A stretch of DNA of 64,000 nt from NCBI GenBank assembly GCA_015071005.1, contig SVIG01000004.1:62001-126000 (forward strand). Reading direction: 5' to 3'. The first letter of the stretch is position 1. Each line of letters opens with the position of its first letter. The notes beneath the pieces were generated by a model that worked only from the letters and a program-made list of their open reading frames with translations, did not search any database and was not told the origin of the DNA. Shown in pieces: positions 7,584 through 15,625 of the stretch. The DNA comes from Clostridiales bacterium. GTDB taxonomy: Bacteria; Bacillota; Clostridia; Christensenellales; Borkfalkiaceae. Made by a program: the position numbers and the translations under genes.

Positions 7584-7975
7584 TTATTGTTGATTGTAAA
7601 ACTTTTGCAGTAGGCGCAGGTGGACGTTGGACTTGCGGATAATGCAGTGTCCGTGGCTGACGAAAAACTTGATAAGCCATTCTTTGGTGGTGAGAACCTT
7701 TGCTTGCGCCCATAGACATTGTAGCTTCTTTTTGTAAGTCCATTTTTGTACGCTCGATAAGGCGTAGCCCGTTATCACGGCGACTTCGTCTAGGCGTAGT
7801 AAGTTGTTGACAGAAAGCCATTCGTTTTCCAACCATTGCGCAAAATCTTCGGGCGTGGTAAGTGAAATGCAGGCTCCACGGCTTGTCGGCTGGAAAAGAT
7901 ACCGCAGGGCAGACATAAGGTTTCTGCCGTTTCTATGTATTCAAATAAATCTTTGAAGTCAATGGAATAGTTAGC
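7584..7975 (-). pseudogene. Frameshifted copy of the helix-turn-helix gene at 55849-56391
   Basis: The C-terminal ~130 codons of the intact gene at 55849-56391 are recognisable, but in two frames. NYSIDFKDLFEYIETAETLC lies in one frame, and from about 7865 the match continues in another (EDFAQWLENEW, then LLRLDEVAVITGYALSSVQK). No N-terminal third and no start are present. The shift near 7865 and the missing 5' end make it non-functional. Confidence 0.7.
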
Positions 7976-8151
7976 CTCTTTTTTATAAGGGGTAGAGATT
8001 AGGAAATGGAACACATTTGGCTTCAAAATATGCAGGCACGAAAAAGATAAAACAAATAAATTTAGGTGCTTAAAAATTTAAAGGATGTTGTATATAGAAC
8101 ACATTGGCTCTGATGTGATTCGTGCGATACCCTATCATTTAAGGTTGAAAA

Positions 8152-8934
8152 TTATTTATTTGTATATGAGGTGGGATAGATTTTATTGTCGTCTAATAGC
8201 TGTAATTGGAACTCATTCGGGGTAAGGCCCGTCTCTTTTTTAAATACTCTACAAAAGTAGGCGTGATCGTCAAAACCACAGGTTTCCGCAATTTCATTGA
8301 TACGAAGGAAACCGTCTTCTTTTCTTGATAAAAGCTGTTTGGCGAGCGTCAATCGTTTTTGCAATAAAAATTTGGACGGGGATATTCCGTGTTCTTTAAT
8401 AAACAACTTGCGTATATGTTCTTTGGAGAAATGGACCAAGTTATAGGCATGCTCTAAATCAAACGTAGAATCCGTGTAGTTGTTGATAATCTCATCGATG
8501 ATAATCTGTGTGAGGTTTGCTGAATTTGTTTTTTGGGAAAGCGTATTTAAGAAAACCTCAATCATATTCGTATAAGCCAAGTTGATTGGATGATTTGCGG
8601 GAAGTTGGTGAAAATATCGGTAAGCTAATTTTAAAATGGAACAAAAATCCTTGCTTGAATTGGATACTGGAATCAAAAAGGCTTTTTGCGTAGGCGGAGT
8701 CCAATCTTCAATCGTTAGATGAATATTCTTAAAACCAACGGAGGAGTTGTTGATATGTTGAAGGTGGGGCGGAATACAAATCGTTTCTCCTTTTTTATAT
8801 TCAATAATTTGTTTGTCCTCCGTTTCGATTGTTCCGTTGCCGTCGGTTACATAAATGACTTCCCAATAATTATGCTTGTGCGCTTTTACGGTAAAGGTTT
8901 TTAAGTGTTTTTCAAGGTAGTTGATAATTGCCAT
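8152..8934 (-). CDS. AraC-family transcriptional regulator of the glycan locus
   Basis: A 260-residue regulator with an N-terminal cupin-like sensing domain (about 1-90; WEVIYVTDGNGTIETEDK, IPPHLQHINNS). Its C-terminal double HTH of the AraC/XylS type spans about 160-255 (FDDHAYFCRVFKKETGLTPN). I choose the ATG at the complement of 8932-8934, because AAGGAGC lies directly upstream and homology starts there; the longer frame from 8979 lacks a site. It is transcribed away from the kduI-led gene array, the usual arrangement for a local activator that senses a sugar intermediate. The inducer is unknown. Confidence 0.85.
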   Translation of the reverse strand: MAIINYLEKHLKTFTVKAHKHNYWEVIYVTDGNGTIETEDKQIIEYKKGETICIPPHLQHINNSSVGFKNIHLTIEDWTPPTQKAFLIPVSNSSKDFCSILKLAYRYFHQLPANHPINLAYTNMIEVFLNTLSQKTNSANLTQIIIDEIINNYTDSTFDLEHAYNLVHFSKEHIRKLFIKEHGISPSKFLLQKRLTLAKQLLSRKEDGFLRINEIAETCGFDDHAYFCRVFKKETGLTPNEFQLQLLDDNKIYPTSYTNK

Positions 8935-8969
8935 AGCATGCTCCTTTATTGAAATATGCTTTTTTTGTA

Positions 8970-8998
8970 AGTATAGCAAGAAATGGAAAAATTGGCAA
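8970..8998 (-). promoter_or_regulatory. Promoter of the AraC-family gene
   Basis: On the minus strand, TTGCCA (8998-8993), a 17-base spacer and TATACT (8975-8970) lie about 36 bases before the start codon. Confidence 0.5.
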
Positions 8999-9049
8999 TT
9001 ATTTTTTAGCCATTATCTAAAAAGTCCAAAAAAAACACTATTTTTTGCA

Positions 9050-9078
9050 TTGAAAACAAAAAGACAATATTCTATAAT
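9050..9078 (+). promoter_or_regulatory. Promoter of the glycan-utilisation gene array
   Basis: TTGAAA (9050-9055), a 17-base spacer and TATAAT (9073-9078) lie about 50 bases before the kduI-fusion start. The regulator's promoter sits back to back, with an AT-rich gap of about 50 bases (8999-9049) in which an AraC-type operator would fit. No clear repeat operator is visible to me. Confidence 0.55.
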
Positions 9079-9126
9079 TATGATACGATAAAAAAAGTAA
9101 AATGGTAAAGGTGTCAAAAAATAAAT

Positions 9127-10803
9127 ATGCTTTTTTTGAAAATCGTAGATAAAAACAAGCAATTAAAGTTTCAAAAGCAAGGACGGATTATCCAAACGGA
9201 ATATTTCGGTGAGCTTGTAGAAGGTGATAAAATTTGTGTTTTTGCGGACGGAACGAATATAATTTCCGTGCAGTTAGACGAAAGCTTGCAAGAAAGTTTT
9301 TTGTATCTCCCCAATAGAAGTTTCACCTTCACAATCCCGACGACGCGAGAATTGCAAATGGGGTATGCCCCGACTGCGTTTCAAGGCGATCGGCATAAAA
9401 TTTTCGTCCGCGAAGTGGAAGACGAAGAGTTTTATAACACAAGAAATATTGCGCTTAATGCGCACGATTTGAGATATAAGACGAGCGCTTACCCACACGC
9501 GAGGGCGAATTTCGTAACGAGAGAAGAGCCTTGCTTTTATGAACGCAACGCAATAGACGGCGAAAAGAATAATCAAGGACACGGACCGTACCCGTACCAT
9601 TCGTGGGCGGGAGGTGCAAGAAATGATTTAGAATATACGATTGATTTTGGATCGGATGTGGAAGTAGATAAATTAGTGTTTTATTTACGCGCTGATTTTA
9701 AGCATGATTATAACGGTGTTCCGCACGATAGTTATTGGAAAAATATCGACGTTCAATTCGACGATGGGGAAATTGTAAAAGGGGAGTTTGTTTTAGACAA
9801 CACAGACCTAAACACTGAAAACGAAAAAGGACAAGAAATTGTTTTAGAAAAAACGAAAAAAACACAAAGGATAAAATTATTAAATTTCAAACAGGTCACG
9901 GAAAAACTCGGCTTCGCGGCGTTGACGCAAATCGAAGTTTACGGACGATATATTAAGGAGGATTTTAGTAAAATGGAAGTAAGACAAGCAAGCAACGCAA
10001 AAGACGTAAAGTACTACACAACAGAAAGATTGAGAGAAGAATTCCATATCGCAAATCTTTTCACGAAAGACAATGTGCGTATGGTATATAGTCATATAGA
10101 TAGAATCATCACAGCAGGCTTAATGCCCGTTCGCCAAGTATTAAAATTAGAAGCAGGTAAAGAACTTGCGGCGGACTATTTCTTGCAAAGAAGAGAAATG
10201 GGCTGTATCAATATCGGAGGTAAAGGGATTATTACCATTGACGGTGCGGAATATGAAATGAACCCTCGCGACGGTATTTATATCGGTATGGGCAACAAGG
10301 AAATCACATTTAAGAGCTGCGACGAAAATGCGCCTGCAAAATTCTACGTGAGCTCCTGCCCTGCACACACTAGTTATCCTATTGTAAAAATCGATATCAC
10401 GAAAGCGAAGAAAGTGCCTTGCGGTAGCGTGGAAGAATGTAATAAGCGCGTTATCAATCAATACATACACCCTGAAGTTATCAAAAGCTGTCAACTTGCT
10501 ATGGGCTTGACGCAATTAGAAGTCGGTTCAAATTGGAATACGATGCCTTGCCATACGCACGATAGAAGAATGGAAGTGTATATGTATTTGGATATGGGCG
10601 AAAATGACGTGGTATTCCACATGATGGGCGAACCCACGCAAACTCGCCATATTATTATGCACAATGAAGAAGCGGTGATTTCGCCGTCGTGGTCTATCCA
10701 TTCGGGCGTAGGTACGAAGAATTATTCCTTCATTTGGGCAATGTGCGGAGAAAATCAGGAATTTACCGATATGGATCATATCGAAACCAAGGACTTGTTG
10801 TAA
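9127..10803 (+). CDS. kduI: 5-dehydro-4-deoxy-D-glucuronate isomerase (KduI) with an extra N-terminal domain
   Basis: A 558-residue protein. Residues about 283-558 are a full-length KduI, the cupin isomerase that turns the unsaturated-uronate product DKI (5-keto-4-deoxyuronate) into 3-deoxy-D-glycero-2,5-hexodiulosonate. The metal site is visible as CHTHDRRMEVYMYL with a later IHSGVG. Residues 1-282 are an extension rich in beta-strand. From about 105 it resembles a galactose-binding or F5/8-C-like fold (HSWAGGARNDLEYTIDFGSD, ending AALTQIEVYGRY). There is no signal peptide, so the extension works in the cytoplasm. ATG 9127 follows AAAGGTG with a long 13-base gap. A strong ribosome site and in-frame ATG at 9973 could also produce KduI alone (276 residues, the normal family size). 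First gene of the array; kduD follows. Confidence 0.85.
   Translation: MLFLKIVDKNKQLKFQKQGRIIQTEYFGELVEGDKICVFADGTNIISVQLDESLQESFLYLPNRSFTFTIPTTRELQMGYAPTAFQGDRHKIFVREVEDEEFYNTRNIALNAHDLRYKTSAYPHARANFVTREEPCFYERNAIDGEKNNQGHGPYPYHSWAGGARNDLEYTIDFGSDVEVDKLVFYLRADFKHDYNGVPHDSYWKNIDVQFDDGEIVKGEFVLDNTDLNTENEKGQEIVLEKTKKTQRIKLLNFKQVTEKLGFAALTQIEVYGRYIKEDFSKMEVRQASNAKDVKYYTTERLREEFHIANLFTKDNVRMVYSHIDRIITAGLMPVRQVLKLEAGKELAADYFLQRREMGCINIGGKGIITIDGAEYEMNPRDGIYIGMGNKEITFKSCDENAPAKFYVSSCPAHTSYPIVKIDITKAKKVPCGSVEECNKRVINQYIHPEVIKSCQLAMGLTQLEVGSNWNTMPCHTHDRRMEVYMYLDMGENDVVFHMMGEPTQTRHIIMHNEEAVISPSWSIHSGVGTKNYSFIWAMCGENQEFTDMDHIETKDLL
9955..9975 (+). promoter_or_regulatory. Internal ribosome-binding site and in-frame ATG within kduI
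   Basis: AAGGAGG (9955-9961) stands 11 bases before ATG 9973, which is in frame with the long gene and exactly at the first residue of the KduI domain (MEVRQASNAKDV). It is stronger than the site in front of ATG 9127, so separate KduI may be made from the same message. Confidence 0.6.
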
Positions 10804-10907
10804 TAGATTACGGTTTAACGGGATTAAGAAAAAATTAAAAGCGGATATCCGCTTTATACCATTTGAAAACGATATAAAAAAATTTTAATAGAGACGAGGA
10901 ACAAAAA

Positions 10908-11705
10908 ATGGAAAATATGTTTAACTTAAAAGGAAAAGTTGCACTTATTACGGGCGCAAGCTACGGCATCGGTTTTGCAATCGCAAAGGCGTTTGCACAA
11001 GCGGGCGCGACCATCGTTTTTAACGATATTAAGCAGGAATTTGTAGATAAGGGGTTGGCTTCCTACGAAGCGGAAGGTATTAAAGCACATGGCTACGTTT
11101 GCGACGTAACTGATGAAGATGCTGTAAACGCTTTGGTTGCTACTGTCGAAAAAGAAGTTGGTGTAATTGATATTCTCGTTAATAACGCGGGCATTATCAA
11201 GCGTATTCCTATGCACGAAATGACTGCCGCGGAGTTTAGACAAGTTATCGATGTCGATTTGAACGCACCTTTTATTTGCGCGAAAGCGGTTATCCCTTCT
11301 ATGATTAAAAAGGGCGGCGGAAAAATTATCAACATTTGCTCTATGATGAGCGAGCTTGGCAGAGAAACTGTTTCCGCTTATGCGGCGGCAAAGGGCGGGC
11401 TTAAAATGCTTACGAGAAATATCGCTAGCGAATATGGCGAATACAATATCCAATGCAACGGCATCGGACCTGGCTATATTGCAACCCCTCAAACTGCACC
11501 TTTGCGTGAAAGACAAGCAGACGGTAGCCGTCACCCCTTCGATAGCTTTATTATTGCAAAAACGCCTGCGGCAAGATGGGGCAACCCCGAAGATTTGGCT
11601 GGGCCTGCGGTATTCCTTGCAAGCGAAGCATCCAACTTTGTAAACGGACACGTTTTATACGTGGATGGCGGTATTTTGGCGTATATCGGCAAGCAACCTA
11701 AATAA
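10908..11705 (+). CDS. kduD: 2-dehydro-3-deoxy-D-gluconate 5-dehydrogenase (KduD)
   Basis: A 265-residue short-chain dehydrogenase that reduces the KduI product to 2-keto-3-deoxygluconate (KDG). Visible SDR elements are the nucleotide-binding GASYGIG near residue 17, NNAG near 95, a catalytic Ser in the ICSMMSE region and YxxxK in SAYAAAKGG (about 160-167). The C-terminus has the usual FVNGHVLYVDGG. It is about 100 bases downstream of kduI with a GAGG site and sits beside uronate genes, which supports the KduD call over other SDRs. Confidence 0.88.
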   Translation: MENMFNLKGKVALITGASYGIGFAIAKAFAQAGATIVFNDIKQEFVDKGLASYEAEGIKAHGYVCDVTDEDAVNALVATVEKEVGVIDILVNNAGIIKRIPMHEMTAAEFRQVIDVDLNAPFICAKAVIPSMIKKGGGKIINICSMMSELGRETVSAYAAAKGGLKMLTRNIASEYGEYNIQCNGIGPGYIATPQTAPLRERQADGSRHPFDSFIIAKTPAARWGNPEDLAGPAVFLASEASNFVNGHVLYVDGGILAYIGKQPK

Positions 11706-11739
11706 TCCAAATTATTCAGGAAAGGTTCATTAGTTTATT

Positions 11740-12675
11740 ATGTGGAAATATTACGGTTTATTAGTTATTGCTGTCGTTTTATTTTCCGTACAATTTGTTT
11801 TTACGAAATTGTATCAAAAGCAAAGGGGAAACGGCTTTGCCGTAGCGATGATATCCAACATTATCGTTTGTATTGGGACGATCCCTTTCTTCTTATTTCT
11901 CAACGGCGGAAAGGTGGAGTTTAAGGGTTTTTCTTTGCTATTAAGCAGCGCTTTTGCGCTTTGTGGAATTTTGTGTAGCTTTGCAGGCTTAAAGGTGCTG
12001 GCCGCAGCGAATTTATCCGTATATTCTATGTTTTTAATGCTTGGCGGAATGTTAATTCCGCTCGTTTACGGCATGTTTGTGGGGGAAAAGCTAACGCTGT
12101 TAAAGGCAGGGGCAATTTTATTGGTAATCGCTGCACTTGCGTTGACGTTAAAAAAAGAAAAAAAAGCAAAACGAATTTCCGTTTATGTAATCATTGGCTA
12201 TCTTGTTATTTTCTTAACAAACGGGTTGGTTAGCGTTTGGACGTTTGTGCATCAAAAATCACAATTTGATACGGTAAGTGCTCCTGGCTTTTTGTTGTTG
12301 GCGGAGATGGTTCGATTGTCGGTTTCCTCGATAATGCTCGGCGGTTACGCGATTTATAGATACATTAATAACAAAAGTTCTAAAACGGATCCAGCGGCCG
12401 TTGCGACGATAACAGTTGATAAAAAAACCTTGTTGATAAGTTGGTTACTGTCTATTGTTGTAATGCTTGGGTATGCTATGGTGAATGGAACGGCACAGCT
12501 CTTAACTACATATACCGCGGCGCATTTAGAAGCGGGCGTTCAATCGACAATCGTGACGGGCGGATGTATCTTTTTATCGGCGGTTATGGGGTTATTCTTC
12601 CGTGAGAAGATCACCCAAAAGACAATTTTTAGCTTGTTGTTGGCATTATCGGGAGCGGTGTTGATAATGTTTTGA
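11740..12675 (+). CDS. EamA/DMT-type membrane transporter
   Basis: A 311-residue integral membrane protein with about ten hydrophobic helices in two halves, split by a polar loop near residues 210-230. This is the layout of the drug/metabolite transporter superfamily (EamA or GRP-like sugar permeases). It begins WKYYGLLVIAVVLFSVQFVF with no cleavable signal. It lies between kduD and a lyase gene, so it may move a uronate or a breakdown product. Direction and cargo are unknown. AGGAAAGG lies 13-14 bases before the ATG. Confidence 0.75.
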   Translation: MWKYYGLLVIAVVLFSVQFVFTKLYQKQRGNGFAVAMISNIIVCIGTIPFFLFLNGGKVEFKGFSLLLSSAFALCGILCSFAGLKVLAAANLSVYSMFLMLGGMLIPLVYGMFVGEKLTLLKAGAILLVIAALALTLKKEKKAKRISVYVIIGYLVIFLTNGLVSVWTFVHQKSQFDTVSAPGFLLLAEMVRLSVSSIMLGGYAIYRYINNKSSKTDPAAVATITVDKKTLLISWLLSIVVMLGYAMVNGTAQLLTTYTAAHLEAGVQSTIVTGGCIFLSAVMGLFFREKITQKTIFSLLLALSGAVLIMF

Positions 12676-12704
12676 AACAACAAAAATCATAGGGGGGCAA
12701 CAAA

Positions 12705-14369
12705 ATGTTTTCGTATAGCTATGATAACTTAAAAAGAATAGTGGAAACAGAGCGAGGCAAAGCCTTTGTCACAGACGTGGAAAAAGCGTATAAAGAAAAT
12801 TATGCGGATAAGCCTATTTTCGCTTTGGACTATTCTCAATTCAAGCGTTTTTATATTGACGGGGACAGAAGCGGATTTCAATCACAATATTTTGATAGAA
12901 GAAAGCGTTTAATGCTTTTGCAGGTTTTGGCGTTATCCGATGAGAAATATCTTGTGGATTTGGAAAATATCCTTTCTGCCATTTGTGAAGAATTTATTTG
13001 GGTTTTACCCGCGCATGCGTTTGAAGATGAGGTCGTTGCGAAATACGATCAAATTGACTTGTTTTCCGCGGAAACAGCGTTTTATTTAAGCGAAACGGTA
13101 TATGTATTTGGGGATAAATTAAGTAAGGATATCCGCAATAGAATTTCTGTGTCCGTCAAGTTGAAGGTTGTAGACGTTTTTGAAAACGGACGTTTCAATT
13201 TTGAAGAAACGCATAGCAACTGGGCGGCGGTCTGTGGTTGTGGCGTCGGGCTTGCCTATTTGTATCTTTTTCCCGAACGCTTTCCCGATATCAAGGAAAG
13301 AATTTTTATATGCATGGAGCATTACCTTTTGGGTATCAGTGAAGACGGCTATTGTGAAGAAGGCATGAATTACTGGCAATACGGCTTTGGATTCTTTGCT
13401 CTTTTCTTCGATGTATATACGCAGTTGACGGGTGAACGCCCCGAAATTTTAAGTCGCGACAAGGTGCTTAATTTGTTGAAATATCCCACGAACGCCAATA
13501 TGGGAGGCGGAGTATATTTACCTTTTTCGGACGGCGGCGCTTCCAAGTTTTCGTGTTGTCCCGATTACGTTTACGTCTTCAAAAATTTATTCGGCGAGGC
13601 GTTTGATTTAATTTCGATGGCTTTTGATTTAAATCACGTAAGGGCTTTAATGTTCCGTACGTTAAACGGACTTGATAAATTTGGCGACTATCAAGAAAAA
13701 ACGGCAAACGGCGGTACGGTTTATTATCGAGAACGGGAAGTTTTTATCCGCAAAGAAAAAAATTATGCGTTCACCGTAAAATGCGGAACGAATTATGAAA
13801 TGCACAATCACAACGATGTTGGGGCATTTCAAATCGTAAAGGATGGCAAGCGTTTAATTGCCGATCTTGGTGCAGGGGAATACACCAAGGAGTATTTCCG
13901 CGATAGAGAAGTCCGCTTTGGTGAACAGATCTTCGTTTGCGGCTCTATGTCGCACAGCGTTCCAATTATCAACGGGCAATATCAAAAGCCATGGAAACCT
14001 TATCGCGGTCAAGTGCTTTCGCAAAGCGAAAGAGAGATTGAAATGGATATAGCGGGCGCATATGAAGAAAATGCGCAAGGTATGCTTGTAAAATATATTA
14101 CGGAAGAAGATAAAGTCCGCGTATGCTATCGAAATCTGCAAAATCAACCCGTGCGTTATCGTTTTGTTTCTGATTATATGCCGAAGATAACGGACGAAGG
14201 CGTTGTGATTGAAGACATGAAAATCCTTTCCAAAAACGGCTTGACGGTAACGATATCGGAAAAAGAGTATAAAAACGTTTCGAAAAAATTAGTAAAAGCG
14301 TATTTAGTTGATTACGAAGTTGGTGTAACGAACGAAGATATCGAGTTTGTTTTCTCGTTTAAAAAGTAA
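12705..14369 (+). CDS. Heparinase II/III-like polysaccharide lyase, paralogue 1
   Basis: A 554-residue protein of the heparinase II/III superfamily, lyases that cleave uronic-acid glycans by beta-elimination and leave an unsaturated uronyl end. The N-terminal half is an alpha-barrel (aromatic and Glu-rich; HSNWAAVCGCGVGLAYLYLF near 168-190, EEGMNYWQYGFGFFALFF near 215-235). The C-terminal half is a beta-sandwich with the conserved MHNHNDVGAFQIVKDGKRLI (about 366-387), which holds the histidine/asparagine cluster of the family. No signal peptide, hence cytoplasmic and probably acting on imported oligosaccharides. It has a close paralogue at 15626-17299. GH88, KduI and KduD nearby consume the expected products. 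Confidence 0.8.
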   Translation: MFSYSYDNLKRIVETERGKAFVTDVEKAYKENYADKPIFALDYSQFKRFYIDGDRSGFQSQYFDRRKRLMLLQVLALSDEKYLVDLENILSAICEEFIWVLPAHAFEDEVVAKYDQIDLFSAETAFYLSETVYVFGDKLSKDIRNRISVSVKLKVVDVFENGRFNFEETHSNWAAVCGCGVGLAYLYLFPERFPDIKERIFICMEHYLLGISEDGYCEEGMNYWQYGFGFFALFFDVYTQLTGERPEILSRDKVLNLLKYPTNANMGGGVYLPFSDGGASKFSCCPDYVYVFKNLFGEAFDLISMAFDLNHVRALMFRTLNGLDKFGDYQEKTANGGTVYYREREVFIRKEKNYAFTVKCGTNYEMHNHNDVGAFQIVKDGKRLIADLGAGEYTKEYFRDREVRFGEQIFVCGSMSHSVPIINGQYQKPWKPYRGQVLSQSEREIEMDIAGAYEENAQGMLVKYITEEDKVRVCYRNLQNQPVRYRFVSDYMPKITDEGVVIEDMKILSKNGLTVTISEKEYKNVSKKLVKAYLVDYEVGVTNEDIEFVFSFKK

Positions 14370-14378
14370 AAGGTAAGC

Positions 14379-15560
14379 ATGATGTCGGAAATTATTTCTG
14401 TGATAGATTTTGGCGCGCATGGCGATGGCTTTCATGATGATTACCATGCCATACAGGCCGCTTTACATTCGGGGGCTAGGGAAGTGCATATTCCTATCGG
14501 CACGTACAATATTTCTAATACGTTGACCGTACCGTCTAACGTTAAGGTTGTTGCCGATAGATGCGCGCATCTTTTGCTTCGTGGCGATAAACGCAAACAG
14601 CGCGGTGACTTTTTACTATCTAACGACAATACCGTTGACGGCAATGAGAATATCGAGATCGTTGGTGGAATCTGGAACGGTTGCTGTATGGATATTGAAA
14701 ACGATAAGCCCGATTTATTTGATCGAAATGGCTATTCGGGTGCCGTTCTTAATTTCTGTGGGGTAAAGGGCCTTAAAATCGTTGACGTGTCGGTTAAAAA
14801 TTCCACCACGTTTTTCATCAGGATTTCTCGGGTGCAAGATTTTTACATTAAAAATGTTGACTTTTCAAGCGACGAATTTGCTTACAACCAAGACGGAATT
14901 CATTTCGGCGGAAACGTAAAGCGCGGTGTGGTTAGAAATATCCGTGCACTTACGTGCGGGCAAACGAATGATGATATGATTGCGCTTAACGCCGATGATT
15001 GTATTGAAAGGGTGGAAAATTTTGATCTTTCACGAGAGGCAATCGAAGATATTACTTTTGAAAATATTTACGCAGAAAGCTGTTATACGGTTGTTCGCGT
15101 TCTTAGTGTTACTGCGCCGATTAGGAATATCGTATTTAAAAACGTATATGCAGGTTATCGTAATTACGTAATCAATGCGGATGGGGCAAGGTATTGCCGA
15201 ACTCCGCTGTTTCACGAAAAAGATTATCCTGTTGGCGTTGGTTGCATCTCTAACATTCTTATGGAAAATGTTGTAGTACATCCTATTTTGGAAAATGTAC
15301 CCAATAAAAACGTAGCGGCACTTTCTAATCCTACGTATGCGATTCGGATAGAATCCTTGTGTGAAAATTTTGCAATCAAGAATTTCCGATTTACGAATTC
15401 TAATGCAGAGGTATATGCACTTTTGGCTACAAATATAACAAATACGGATATTGTCGCGGATGAACATAAATATTGTCTAAAAAAGAAGGAAGACAAGATT
15501 TTATTAAAAGATTTTAGTTACGTAACAATTAATTCCGCTCACCTGAATTTAAAAGATTAA
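14379..15560 (+). CDS. GH28-like right-handed beta-helix protein (polygalacturonase family)
   Basis: A 393-residue parallel beta-helix protein. It starts with the usual VIDFGAHGDGFHDDYHAIQA cap of pectate-lyase/GH28 proteins. The GH28-type catalytic segments appear as NQDGIHFGG (Asp172) and TNDDMIALNADD (Asp198/Asp199), followed by repeated ITFENIYAE/IVFKNVYAG turns. The GH28 His motif (GHG) is not obvious, so specificity may differ from standard polygalacturonases. No signal peptide: a cytoplasmic enzyme on imported fragments. It sits 9 bases after paralogue 1 of the lyase. Two ATGs in tandem (14379, 14382) are possible starts. Confidence 0.7.
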   Translation: MMSEIISVIDFGAHGDGFHDDYHAIQAALHSGAREVHIPIGTYNISNTLTVPSNVKVVADRCAHLLLRGDKRKQRGDFLLSNDNTVDGNENIEIVGGIWNGCCMDIENDKPDLFDRNGYSGAVLNFCGVKGLKIVDVSVKNSTTFFIRISRVQDFYIKNVDFSSDEFAYNQDGIHFGGNVKRGVVRNIRALTCGQTNDDMIALNADDCIERVENFDLSREAIEDITFENIYAESCYTVVRVLSVTAPIRNIVFKNVYAGYRNYVINADGARYCRTPLFHEKDYPVGVGCISNILMENVVVHPILENVPNKNVAALSNPTYAIRIESLCENFAIKNFRFTNSNAEVYALLATNITNTDIVADEHKYCLKKKEDKILLKDFSYVTINSAHLNLKD

Positions 15561-15625
15561 CGCAGGCGGTCAGCGCGTTAATAAGGGCAACGGATAAAGC
15601 TTATTTGAAAAACAGCGGAGAATTT

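Noticed and set aside
10926-11651. 241-codon open frame on the minus strand
   Set aside because: It is the antisense of kduD, whose SDR motifs are clear; the composition is typical of a shadow frame.
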